The notes: generated by a model from the sequence alone, not told the origin. DNA of 13,715 bases from CAYNLY01 sp964398225 (GCA_964398225.1 CAYNLY010000040.1:1-13715); one strand, 5' to 3'. Numbered from the stretch's first letter, positions 1 through 6,678 are shown. Numbers and translations are program-made.

Positions 1-1
1 C

Positions 2-52
2 TTTCCGGTGCGCATCGAGAACGGCATCGTGCAGGTGAACATCGGCGACTGA
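2..52 (+). CDS. C-terminal end of an upstream gene, possibly Rieske-type ferredoxin (partial)
   Basis: An open frame enters from the left edge and ends with TGA at 50-52. Only 16 residues are visible, reading FPVRIENGIVQVNIGD. The pattern of an aromatic residue, PVRIE, a short turn and a final beta strand resembles the last strand of small Rieske [2Fe-2S] ferredoxins (NirD or dioxygenase ferredoxin type), but no cluster ligand is inside the window. The call is therefore a guess from a short tail. The stop is 16 bases before the next start, so the two genes may be cotranscribed. Confidence 0.4.
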   Translation, partial: FPVRIENGIVQVNIGD

Positions 53-68
53 GCCTCATCATTCGTCT

Positions 69-1013
69 ATGCTTCCGGTGATGGGGCCGATGCATGATCC
101 GGACGCGATTCGCGTCGTAAGCTTCGATGCCGTGGGCACGCTGCTTCATTTCGCCGAACCGGTGGCCGAAACCTACGCCCGCATCGGCGCGATCTACGGC
201 TTCAGAGCCGACCCGGAAGTCATTGCGTCGCGCATCGGCGAGGCGATGCGCGATGCGCCTTCGATCGTGCCGCCTCCGGGGGAGGATCCGGAGATGTACG
301 AGCGGGCGTGGTGGCGGCGGATCGTCGCCGCCGCGTTCGATGCCGGCGAGCAGGATGCGGCGCTGCGGTCGTGCTTCGAGCATCTGTTCGCCTACTACGC
401 CGCCCCCGAGGCCTGGCGGATGCACGACGATCTGCCCGATCTGCTCGCCCGGCTCCAGCGCGACCAGTTCCGTCTGGCGATGTGTTCGAACTTCGACGGG
501 CGCCTGCCCGGGCTGCTGGATGCGCTGGGTCTGCACGCCTATTTCGATGTCGTGATGACGCCGCGGCTGGCTGGAAGCCAGAAACCCGAGCCGGGCATCT
601 TTCAGGCAATCGCGGCGGCGGCCGGCTTCGAGCCCCGGCAGTGCCTGCATGTCGGCGATCACGAGGCCGAGGATCTGGAAGGCGCGCGGGCTGCGGGTTT
701 CCGCGCGGCGCGGTGGAGCCTGCCGCCCGGCGCCGACCTGGATGCGGCCGAGCGCAGGCTTCGGGCGCTGATCGCTTCGCCTCCCGAGGGCGGCTTTGCC
801 ACCGCCGAGGAATGGCGCGCGGCCGCGATGCGCCGGCCGGTCGGGGTCAGCCGCGAGGAAATGGAACGCCGCCGGCGCATCGCCGAGGCGCACAACCGCG
901 AGCACGGGATCACCGATCCGGATCGGCTCGCCGATCAGAGGCTCTACATCGAGGGCCGGATGACGCTGGAGGAATATGAGGCCTATCTCGTGTTCAAGCA
1001 TCGGCCGCGCTAG
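69..1013 (+). CDS. HAD-superfamily hydrolase (subfamily IA, REG-2/HDHD3-like) with C-terminal helical extension
   Basis: This is a soluble haloacid dehalogenase-fold protein of 314 residues. The motifs appear in order. Motif I is FDAVGTLL with the nucleophile D20, motif II is MCSN (S140), motif III is K172 in GSQKPEPG, and motif IV is GDHEAED (D197, D202). At motif I the usual second aspartate is replaced by V22, as in the REG-2/HDHD3 branch, so ordinary phosphatase activity is uncertain and the substrate is unknown. The core ends near residue 235. About 80 further residues follow, charged and probably helical (EEMERRRRIAEA, then MTLEEYEAYL), which is more than the family needs. Alternative ATG starts in frame at 81 and 90 are possible. 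The one at 90 has a GGGG stretch just upstream and would give MHDPDAIRVV. No strong ribosome binding site marks any of the three. Confidence 0.8.
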   Translation: MLPVMGPMHDPDAIRVVSFDAVGTLLHFAEPVAETYARIGAIYGFRADPEVIASRIGEAMRDAPSIVPPPGEDPEMYERAWWRRIVAAAFDAGEQDAALRSCFEHLFAYYAAPEAWRMHDDLPDLLARLQRDQFRLAMCSNFDGRLPGLLDALGLHAYFDVVMTPRLAGSQKPEPGIFQAIAAAAGFEPRQCLHVGDHEAEDLEGARAAGFRAARWSLPPGADLDAAERRLRALIASPPEGGFATAEEWRAAAMRRPVGVSREEMERRRRIAEAHNREHGITDPDRLADQRLYIEGRMTLEEYEAYLVFKHRPR

Positions 1014-1024
1014 CCGCCTTATAC

Positions 1025-1030
1025 TATAAT
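1025..1030 (+). promoter_or_regulatory. -10 element of a possible leaderless promoter
   Basis: A perfect TATAAT lies in an AT-rich patch, inside the TTATACTATAATG stretch, in the 23-base gap after the HAD gene. A start of transcription seven bases after this box falls on or next to the ATG at 1037, and no Shine-Dalgarno sequence precedes that ATG, so a leaderless mRNA is plausible. No good -35 box was found at the right distance. Confidence 0.4.
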
Positions 1031-1036
1031 GAACGC

Positions 1037-2005
1037 ATGAGGAGCCGCCGCAGCGAATACGACGTGACCGACACGGTCAACGTCACCGAGGTCGATGCCA
1101 CGGCCCGCGCGGTCTGCCGGCTGTATCGCGAGCTTTATCCGGGCGCTCCGACGGCCTCGCTCGAGCAGGCCTTCGAAGATCTCGAGCGGCTCTACCGCGG
1201 CGATTTTCGCGGCTACTTTCCCTGCGAGTCGCCCTACCACGACCTTCAGCACGCTCTGGATGTCACGCTGGCGATGGCGCGCCTGATTGCGGGCTACGAA
1301 TCCGGGCCGGAGCCCGAGATCGGCCCCATCGGTCCGTTCGGCGCGCTCGTCGGGCTCGTCGCCACGCTGTTTCACGATTCGGGATACATCCGAAGATGGA
1401 GCGACAACCGCCACCAGAGCGGCGCCGAGCTGACGCCGACGCACGTCACGCGGGGCGGCCGTTTCCTGGCCGGTTATCTGCCGACGATCGGGCTTGCGCA
1501 CGCGGTTCCGATCGCCCAGAGGCTGCTGCATTTCACCGGCTACGAGATGCTGGTCCGGGATATTCCGCTTGCCGATCAGCGGCTCCGCCGTCTGGGCAAG
1601 ATGATGGGCACCGCCGATCTGCTCGCGCAGATGGCCGATCGCTGCTATCTGGAGAAATGCCGCGACCGGCTGTATCCGGAGTTCGTCGCCTCGGGTCTTG
1701 CCCGGCCCACCGCGCCCGGCGGCGGCTATGACTCGCCCGAAATGCTGATTTTGAAGACGCCGCTGTTCTTCCAGCACGTGCGCGCCCGACTCGAGGAGGA
1801 TTTCCTCGGGGTCCACCGCTATTTCGAGCGCGTGTTCGATGGCCGGAACCCCTACCTGGAGGAGGTCGAGCGCAACCAGGCCTATCTGCTGCGCGTGGTC
1901 GAGGCGCAGGATCTCTCGATGCTGCGGCGCAATCCGCCCTGGACGCTGAACAGGGACATTCCCCGGCCCGAACCGAAGCGTTCCGGGCAATGGCCGCGGC
2001 TGTGA
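1037..2005 (+). CDS. HD-domain phosphohydrolase resembling class I cyclic nucleotide phosphodiesterases
   Basis: This 322-residue soluble protein carries the metal-binding pattern of the HD superfamily in the arrangement seen in class I (PDE-type) phosphodiesterases. It has SPYHDLQHALDV (H68 and H72), then LFHDSGY (H113, D114), and a late aspartate in GTADLLAQ (D194). In PDE enzymes these correspond to the catalytic histidine and the four ligands of the zinc site. This suggests hydrolysis of a phosphodiester such as a cyclic nucleotide, but there is no GAF, PAS or receiver domain that would reveal a signal or substrate. The last 70 residues contain further helices and a proline-rich tail. It is followed by msrA with an overlap, so the two are probably cotranscribed. 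The ATG at 1037 has no ribosome binding site; GTG at 1064 is a less likely start. Confidence 0.75.
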   Translation: MRSRRSEYDVTDTVNVTEVDATARAVCRLYRELYPGAPTASLEQAFEDLERLYRGDFRGYFPCESPYHDLQHALDVTLAMARLIAGYESGPEPEIGPIGPFGALVGLVATLFHDSGYIRRWSDNRHQSGAELTPTHVTRGGRFLAGYLPTIGLAHAVPIAQRLLHFTGYEMLVRDIPLADQRLRRLGKMMGTADLLAQMADRCYLEKCRDRLYPEFVASGLARPTAPGGGYDSPEMLILKTPLFFQHVRARLEEDFLGVHRYFERVFDGRNPYLEEVERNQAYLLRVVEAQDLSMLRRNPPWTLNRDIPRPEPKRSGQWPRL

Positions 2006-2616
2006 GGCGACCGTGGCGGCGGATCGTGATGCTCGGATTGGCTGCATTGCTTGCGGCCGCGCCCCCGGCCATGGCTGAGCCGGAAAAGGCGAGGAACATC
2101 GAGGAAGCCGTGTTCGCCGGCGGCTGCTTCTGGTGCGTGGAGCATGCGTTCGACGAGCTGCCCGGCGTGATCGAGACGACCTCCGGATACACCGGCGGGC
2201 ACACGCCGAACCCCGACTATGCGAGCGTCAGCTCGGGCAGGACCGGCCATGTGGAGGCCGTGCGCGTGCGCTACGATCCCGAAAAGGTTCGCTACGAAGA
2301 TCTGCTCGAGCACTTCTGGCGCAACATCGATCCCACCCAGGCCGACGGCCAGTTCTGCGACATCGGCAGCCAGTACCGGTCGGTGATCTTCGTTCGCGAC
2401 GAACGGCAGAGGCGCGCGGCCGAAGCCTCGCTGAAGGCGCTGGCGCGCGCCCACCCGGACTGGAAGATCGCAACGCAGATCGAGCCTCTGGGGCCGTTCT
2501 ATCCCGCGGAGGCCGAGCATCAGGATTTCCACGAGCGCAATCCGGTCCGCTATTACTTCTACCGCTACGGCTGCGGCCGGGACCGCCGGCTCGCGGAACT
2601 CTGGGGCCGGAAATGA
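1990..2616 (+). CDS. msrA: peptide-methionine (S)-S-oxide reductase MsrA, exported
   Basis: MsrA reduces the S epimer of methionine sulfoxide in proteins. The active-site motif GCFWC is present with catalytic C46, followed by SGYTGG, DPTQADGQFCDIGSQYRS and a likely resolving cysteine C195 in YGCGRDRR. The 208-residue product begins with an n-region rich in arginine, a hydrophobic stretch LGLAALLAAAPP and an AMA cleavage site after residue 29, so it is predicted to be secreted to the periplasm through Sec. The start at 1990 overlaps the HD-protein gene by 16 bases. An in-frame GTG at 2002 would give a 4-base GTGA overlap and an equally good signal peptide beginning RRPWRR, so the exact start is open. 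The msrB start overlaps its stop (ATGA at 2613-2616), indicating translational coupling. Confidence 0.93.
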   Translation: MAAAVRRPWRRIVMLGLAALLAAAPPAMAEPEKARNIEEAVFAGGCFWCVEHAFDELPGVIETTSGYTGGHTPNPDYASVSSGRTGHVEAVRVRYDPEKVRYEDLLEHFWRNIDPTQADGQFCDIGSQYRSVIFVRDERQRRAAEASLKALARAHPDWKIATQIEPLGPFYPAEAEHQDFHERNPVRYYFYRYGCGRDRRLAELWGRK

Positions 2617-3146
2617 CCCGAAGGCAGGCACTGCGATGGCTCGGATCCGCAGTGCTGATCCTGGCTGCGGGCGCCCGGACGGCGGCCTCGGCGGGATGGC
2701 TACGGCGAAAGGAGCAGGACATGGCAGAATCGGACGACTGGAATCTGAGCGATGAGGAATGGCGACGAAGGCTTACGCCCGAGCAGTACTCGGTGCTGCG
2801 GCAGGAGGCGACGGAGCCCCCGTTTTCCTCGCCATTGCTGTACGAGAAGCGGCCGGGTACCTACCTCTGCGCCGGCTGCGGCCTGGCGCTGTTCGATGCG
2901 GCCGAAAAGTACGATTCCGGCACCGGCTGGCCGAGCTTCCGCGCGCCGATCGCGGGCAGCGTCGAAACCCGAAGGGATTTCCGGCTCCTGCTGCCGCGCA
3001 CCGAGTACCACTGCGCCCGATGCGGAGGGCATCAGGGCCATGTGTTCGACGACGGCCCGCCGCCTACCGGCAAGCGCTGGTGCAACAACGGCGTGGCGCT
3101 GCGTTTCGTCCCGGCGGGCGACGCAGGCGGCTCTACAGGCCCTTGA
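2613..3146 (+). CDS. msrB: peptide-methionine (R)-S-oxide reductase MsrB, with N-terminal export signal and an internal start
   Basis: MsrB reduces the R epimer of methionine sulfoxide and complements MsrA. Zinc-binding cysteines C86/C89 (CAGC) and C134/C137 (CARC) and the catalytic C157 in RWCNN are visible. The usual alternative resolving position in SGTGWPSF is threonine, so recycling must use another cysteine or a direct reductant. The long form of 177 residues begins MTRRQALRWLGSAVLILAAG, a signal peptide with a twin-arginine-like n-region. A second in-frame ATG at 2721, preceded by AAAGGAG at 2708-2714, would give a cytoplasmic 141-residue protein starting MAESDDWNLS, the length of ordinary MsrB. 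The long start is supported by the ATGA overlap with msrA. The 3' end overlaps the convergent small gene by 14 bases. Confidence 0.92.
   Translation: MTRRQALRWLGSAVLILAAGARTAASAGWLRRKEQDMAESDDWNLSDEEWRRRLTPEQYSVLRQEATEPPFSSPLLYEKRPGTYLCAGCGLALFDAAEKYDSGTGWPSFRAPIAGSVETRRDFRLLLPRTEYHCARCGGHQGHVFDDGPPPTGKRWCNNGVALRFVPAGDAGGSTGP
2708..2714 (+). promoter_or_regulatory. internal Shine-Dalgarno for a short MsrB form
   Basis: AAAGGAG lies six bases before the in-frame ATG at 2721 inside msrB. It is stronger than anything before the upstream start at 2613 and could drive an alternative product without the signal peptide. Confidence 0.45.
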
Positions 3147-3309
3147 GCGACGTGCCCAGAGCCAGCAGCACGAAGGCCGCGGCCACCATCCAGAAGCTGT
3201 AGCCCGACAGGGCGGGAATCACGATCCAGCCCAGGCGGATGGCAATTCCGCAGCCGCCGAGAACCACGGCAAGCCACCACACGAGGGCCTTGGGTGCACT
3301 GAACCTCAT
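3133..3309 (-). CDS. small two-helix inner-membrane protein of unknown function
   Basis: This minus-strand gene encodes 58 residues. The start chosen is ATG at 3309, because AGGAG lies nine bases upstream; the open frame could extend to 3342 but that start has no ribosome binding site. The protein begins MRFSAPKALVWW. It has two hydrophobic segments, roughly residues 8-28 (LVWWLAVVLGGCGIAIRLGW) and 37-53 (SFWMVAAAFVLLALGT), and ends in a basic LKGL. It therefore looks like a small inner-membrane hairpin. I cannot assign a function. It converges on msrB, with the two stop regions overlapping by 14 bases and no terminator between them. Amino-acid composition and a good Shine-Dalgarno support a real gene rather than a shadow. 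Confidence 0.72.
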   Translation of the reverse strand: MRFSAPKALVWWLAVVLGGCGIAIRLGWIVIPALSGYSFWMVAAAFVLLALGTSLKGL

Positions 3310-3380
3310 CGTTCTGTTCTCCTGGGCGGAATCGCCTTCCAAGGCTGCCCTTCAGGTTGAGTGTAGACGGCCTGCGGCCG

Positions 3381-3410
3381 TTGGCCAGCGGGGCGGGCAG
3401 GGGGTAGATT
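3381..3410 (+). promoter_or_regulatory. candidate promoter for the DHH-rimO-rlmB operon
   Basis: In the gap between the divergent small gene and the DHH gene, TTGGCC (3381-3386) and TAGATT (3405-3410) are separated by 18 bases. Transcription would begin near 3417, leaving a short leader with the Shine-Dalgarno AGGAGG at 3428-3433. Both boxes are imperfect matches. Confidence 0.3.
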
Positions 3411-3437
3411 CGCCGCCCTTCGAGCAGAGGAGGCGGC

Positions 3438-4394
3438 ATGGACTACGATGTGTTCAATGGCGATGCGGACGGCATCTGCGCGCTGCACCAGCTGAGGCTG
3501 GCCGAGCCCAGGGATGCCGAACTCGTCACCGGCGTGAAGCGGGACATCGCGCTGCTTGCCCGCGTCCAGGCAGGCGGGGGCGACCGGCTGACCGTGCTCG
3601 ACATCTCGTTCGACCGCAATCGCGACGACGTGCAACGCCTGCTCGAAGCAGGCGCGCGGATCGAGTATTACGACCATCATCATCCGGGCGAGCTGATCGA
3701 ACACCCGAACCTCGAGGCGCACATCGATACCGCGGCGGACGTGTGCACGAGCCTGATCGTCAGCCACCGACTGAGGAACGCCTATCTTCCCTGGGCCGTC
3801 GTGGCCGCCTTCGGGGACAACCTCCACGATGCCGCCCGCAAGGCCGCCGAGCCGCTCGGGCTTGCCTCCGAGCAGCTCATCCAGCTCGAGCATCTGGGCA
3901 CGCTGATCAACTACAACGGCTACGGGATCAGCGTCGAGGACCTGCACTTCCACCCCGCCGATCTCTACCGCGAGATTCATCCGTACCGGGATCCGTTCGA
4001 GTTCATCCAGTCCAGTTCCGCCTACCGCGTGCTCGCCGAGGGCCATGCCGCCGACATGGCCGCGGCCAGAAGCGCGCGCGTGATCGCCGAAACCCCGCGC
4101 ACGCAGGTGCTGCTCCTGCCCGATGCCGACTGGGCGCGGCGTGTGTCCGGCGTCTACGGCAACGAGCTGGCCCGCGCGCATCCGGACCGGGCGCATGCGC
4201 TCGTGCTCGAGCTTCCGGACGGCAACTACCGGGTCAGCGTGCGCGCGCCGCTGTCGCGGAAGGAGGGCGCGGACGAGCTCTGCCTTCGCTTTCCCACCGG
4301 GGGCGGACGCAAGGCGGCCGCGGGCATCAACGCGCTGCCGCCGGACCTGCTGGATGCGTTCATCGAGTCGTTCCAGGTCCAGTATGGCGACTGA
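3438..4394 (+). CDS. DHH-family phosphoesterase
   Basis: This 318-residue protein belongs to the DHH superfamily, which includes RecJ, nanoRNases and cyclic-dinucleotide phosphodiesterases and cleaves phosphodiester bonds with two manganese ions. Visible motifs are NGDADGICA (D9, D11), LDISFD (D55), YDHHHPGE (D79 to H82) and TAADVCTSLI near residue 100. A C-terminal glycine-rich motif, GGGRKAAAG at 288-296, corresponds to the GGGHxxAAG substrate-binding loop of the DHHA1 domain, with arginine in place of the usual histidine. There is no RecJ OB-fold or CBS domain, so it is closest in shape to small DHH/DHHA1 enzymes; the substrate cannot be told. AGGAGG at 3428-3433 supports the start. It overlaps rimO by 11 bases and is the first gene of that operon. 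Confidence 0.82.
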   Translation: MDYDVFNGDADGICALHQLRLAEPRDAELVTGVKRDIALLARVQAGGGDRLTVLDISFDRNRDDVQRLLEAGARIEYYDHHHPGELIEHPNLEAHIDTAADVCTSLIVSHRLRNAYLPWAVVAAFGDNLHDAARKAAEPLGLASEQLIQLEHLGTLINYNGYGISVEDLHFHPADLYREIHPYRDPFEFIQSSSAYRVLAEGHAADMAAARSARVIAETPRTQVLLLPDADWARRVSGVYGNELARAHPDRAHALVLELPDGNYRVSVRAPLSRKEGADELCLRFPTGGGRKAAAGINALPPDLLDAFIESFQVQYGD

Positions 4395-5709
4395 TTCCGC
4401 GCCGACGATCGGCTTCGTCAGCCTCGGCTGCCCGAAGGCGACCGTCGATTCCGAACGCATCCTCACGCAGTTGCGCATCGAGGGCTATGCGTTTGCCGAC
4501 AGCTTCGAGCGGGCCGATCTGGCGATCGTCAACACCTGCGGATTCATCGAGCAGGCCGTGGCCGAATCCGAGGAGGCGATCGCCGAGGCGCTGGAGCGGA
4601 CCGGGCGGGTGATCGTCACCGGCTGCCTGGGCGCCGACGCCCGGCGGCTGCGCGCGCGTTTTCCCGATCTGCTCGCGGTCACCGGCCCCCAGGACTACGA
4701 GGGCGTGATGCGCGCGGTGCACGAGGTGCTTCCGCCGCCGGCCCGCGATCCGATGCTCGATCTCGTGCCGGCCTCGGGCGTGAAGCTTACGCCCCGGCAC
4801 TACGCCTGGCTGAAGATCGCCGAAGGCTGCAACCACCGCTGCACGTTCTGCATCATCCCGAGGATGCGCGGCCCGCTCGTGTCGCGCCCGATCGGCGAAG
4901 TCGTGCGCGAGGCGCGCGCGCTCGCAGGCGACGGCGTGCGCGAGCTGCTCGTGATCGCGCAGGACACTTCGGCCTACGGGGTGGACCTGAACTACCGCAC
5001 CGATTTCGTCGACGGCCGCCCGGTGCGCACGCGGCTTGTGGAACTCGTGCGCGAGCTGGGAACCCTCGGCGTCTGGGTGCGGCTGCACTACCTCTACCCG
5101 TATCCGCATGTGGACGAACTGATTCCGCTGATGCGCGAGGGGCTTGCGCTTCCGTATCTCGACGTGCCGCTTCAGCATGCCTCATCCCGGGTGCTGGCGG
5201 CGATGCGCCGCCCGGGCAGCCAGGAGCGGATGCTCGAGCGCATCCAGTCCTGGCGCGAGGCCTGCCCCGGGCTGGTGATCCGCTCGACCTTCATCGTCGG
5301 CTTTCCGGGCGAGCGCGAGCGGGATTTTCTGGAACTGCTCGAGTTTCTGCGCGCGGCCCGGCTCGATCGCGTCGGCGCGTTCGCCTACTCGAACATCGAG
5401 GGCGCGGCCGCAAATCGCCTTGAAGGGCATCTGCCCGAGGCCGAGAAGCAGGCGCGGCTGGCGGAGCTGATGCGGGTGCAGGAGGAAATCAGCCGTGAAA
5501 AGCTCGCCGAGCGGGTGGGCGCGGAGATGCGCGTGCTCGTGGACGAGGTGCATGGGGACACGGCGATCGGGCGCAGCTACGCCGATGCGCCCGAGATCGA
5601 CGGCGTGGTGCGCATCCGGCAGGCGGGGCATCTGAGCCCGGGCGAGTTCGCCTGGGTCCGGATCACCGGCTCGGATGCGCACGATCTGTCCGGCGAGCCG
5701 GTGGAGTAG
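4384..5709 (+). CDS. rimO: ribosomal protein S12 methylthiotransferase RimO
   Basis: RimO is a radical-SAM enzyme that adds a methylthio group to one aspartate of ribosomal protein S12. The product is 441 residues, the same length as the E. coli protein. The N-terminal UPF0004 domain has three cysteines for the second iron-sulfur cluster: C16 in SLGCPKATVDSE, C52 in NTCGF and C81 in TGCLGA. The radical-SAM motif CxxxCxxC is at C149, C153 and C156 (GCNHRCTFC). The last 65 residues or so form the TRAM substrate-binding domain. The SLGCPK signature and the NTCGFI context separate it from the tRNA enzyme MiaB. The start ATG at 4384 overlaps the DHH gene, and the only other upstream ATG in frame (4123) lies deep inside that gene. 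Its substrate gene rpsL is in this same window. Confidence 0.95.
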   Translation: MATDSAPTIGFVSLGCPKATVDSERILTQLRIEGYAFADSFERADLAIVNTCGFIEQAVAESEEAIAEALERTGRVIVTGCLGADARRLRARFPDLLAVTGPQDYEGVMRAVHEVLPPPARDPMLDLVPASGVKLTPRHYAWLKIAEGCNHRCTFCIIPRMRGPLVSRPIGEVVREARALAGDGVRELLVIAQDTSAYGVDLNYRTDFVDGRPVRTRLVELVRELGTLGVWVRLHYLYPYPHVDELIPLMREGLALPYLDVPLQHASSRVLAAMRRPGSQERMLERIQSWREACPGLVIRSTFIVGFPGERERDFLELLEFLRAARLDRVGAFAYSNIEGAAANRLEGHLPEAEKQARLAELMRVQEEISREKLAERVGAEMRVLVDEVHGDTAIGRSYADAPEIDGVVRIRQAGHLSPGEFAWVRITGSDAHDLSGEPVE

Positions 5710-5713
5710 CCGG

Positions 5714-6466
5714 GTGGGGGTGCTGGCGGGCATCCACGCGGTCCGGCATGCGCTGCTTGCGGGCGAAGCCGTAGCCGAAGTCCTGTTTGAAACGGGCAGG
5801 CGGCATCCCCGGCTGAAGGAGCTCGAGTATCTGGCGCGCAAGGCCGGGGTGCGCACCGCCTTCGTGCCGCGCGAGGCGCTCGCCCGCCTGGCCGGCGGCG
5901 TGCCGCATCAGGGCGTGGTGGCGCGGCTGGCGCCGGCGAAATCCACCGGGCCCCGCAGCTTCGAGGCGTGGCTGGAAGGGCTCGACATGGACGGTGAGCC
6001 CATCGTGCTGCTGCTCGATCAGGTGACCGATCCGCACAACCTCGGCGCCTGCATCCGCACGGCCGGGGCGGCGGGGCTGGCGGGCGTCGTCATCCCGAAG
6101 GACCGTTCCGCCGACCCCGCCTCGCCGGTCGTGGCCAAGGCCGCCTGCGGCGCGCTGTCGCGCCTGCCGGTGCTTCAGGTGACGAATCTCGCGCGCGCGA
6201 TCGAGGCCCTGAAGGCGCGAGGGTTCTGGGTCGTGGGGCTTGCGGGCGAGGCTGAGGCCTCGCTGTTCGATGCGGATCTTGAGGGTGCGCTGGCCGTCGT
6301 GATGGGCTCGGAAGGGAAGGGAATCCGGAGGCTCGTGCGCGAGCGCTGCGATCAGCTTCTGCGCATCCCGATGCCGGGAGGCGTGGAGTCGCTGAACGTG
6401 TCGGTGGCCACCGGCGTGGTGCTGTTCGAATGCGTGCGCAGGCGATGGCCGCGCGGAGACGGATGA
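5714..6466 (+). CDS. rlmB: 23S rRNA 2'-O-ribose methyltransferase of the TrmH/RlmB family
   Basis: This SPOUT (knotted) methyltransferase of 250 residues probably methylates the ribose of G2251 in 23S rRNA. It has an N-terminal substrate-binding domain (GIHAVRHALL, VPHQGVVA) and the three SPOUT motifs: DPHNLGACIRTA (N109, R115), VVMGSEGKG (E200) and RIPMPGGVESLNVSVA (N228). The start is taken as GTG at 5714, giving MGVLAGIHAV as in the family, with GTGGAG at 5701-5706 as ribosome binding site; GTG at 5720 is the alternative, and an upstream ATG at 5675 would lie inside rimO. It follows the rimO stop by four bases, so the two rRNA/ribosome-modifying genes form one unit. It converges on the next gene with only three bases between stops. 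Confidence 0.92.
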   Translation: MGVLAGIHAVRHALLAGEAVAEVLFETGRRHPRLKELEYLARKAGVRTAFVPREALARLAGGVPHQGVVARLAPAKSTGPRSFEAWLEGLDMDGEPIVLLLDQVTDPHNLGACIRTAGAAGLAGVVIPKDRSADPASPVVAKAACGALSRLPVLQVTNLARAIEALKARGFWVVGLAGEAEASLFDADLEGALAVVMGSEGKGIRRLVRERCDQLLRIPMPGGVESLNVSVATGVVLFECVRRRWPRGDG

Positions 6467-6469
6467 GCC

Positions 6470-6640
6470 TCAGGCGGCCTGCTGGGCGGACTCGCCTTCC
6501 GGATCGATGCGGACGAATTCCTGGCCGCAGTAGTGGCAGCGGCCGCGCCCGTCCTTCAGATTGATGTAGACCAGCGGGTGCTGTCCGTTGTCGGAGCAGG
6601 AGATGATTTCGTCCGTCGTCTTGATAACATCCTTGCTCAT
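6470..6640 (-). CDS. small zf-CHCC zinc-finger protein
   Basis: This minus-strand gene encodes a 56-residue soluble protein that begins MSKDVIKTTDEIISC. It carries the pattern C15, H21, then C37-H-Y-C40 with GQEF after it, which matches the CHCC zinc finger found in small proteobacterial proteins and in the mitochondrial complex I subunit NDUFS6. The bacterial members have no firmly established role; a link to respiratory complex or iron-sulfur assembly is an inference from the mitochondrial relative. A strong GGGAGG ribosome binding site lies just upstream of the ATG at 6640, and a promoter with a perfect -35 box is visible in the divergent gap with folB. It ends three bases from the rlmB stop. 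Confidence 0.88.
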   Translation of the reverse strand: MSKDVIKTTDEIISCSDNGQHPLVYINLKDGRGRCHYCGQEFVRIDPEGESAQQAA

Positions 6641-6678
6641 TCGAGCCTCCCTGCAGTCGCCGTCCAAAGGCGCGCGAC

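Noticed and set aside
1019..2631. Minus-strand open frames opposite the HD protein and msrA
   Set aside because: They lie antisense to genes with clear catalytic motifs and show no motif or ribosome binding site of their own.
3367..3381. Inverted repeat ACGGCC-TGC-GGCCGT upstream of the DHH gene
   Set aside because: The stem is short with a three-base loop and no T-run, and such repeats are expected by chance in GC-rich DNA. It was not called a terminator or an operator.
5675..5713. ATG at 5675 as the start of rlmB
   Set aside because: It lies inside rimO with no ribosome binding site, and the 13 extra residues are not family-like. GTG at 5714 has GTGGAG at the proper distance and gives the expected GIHAV start.
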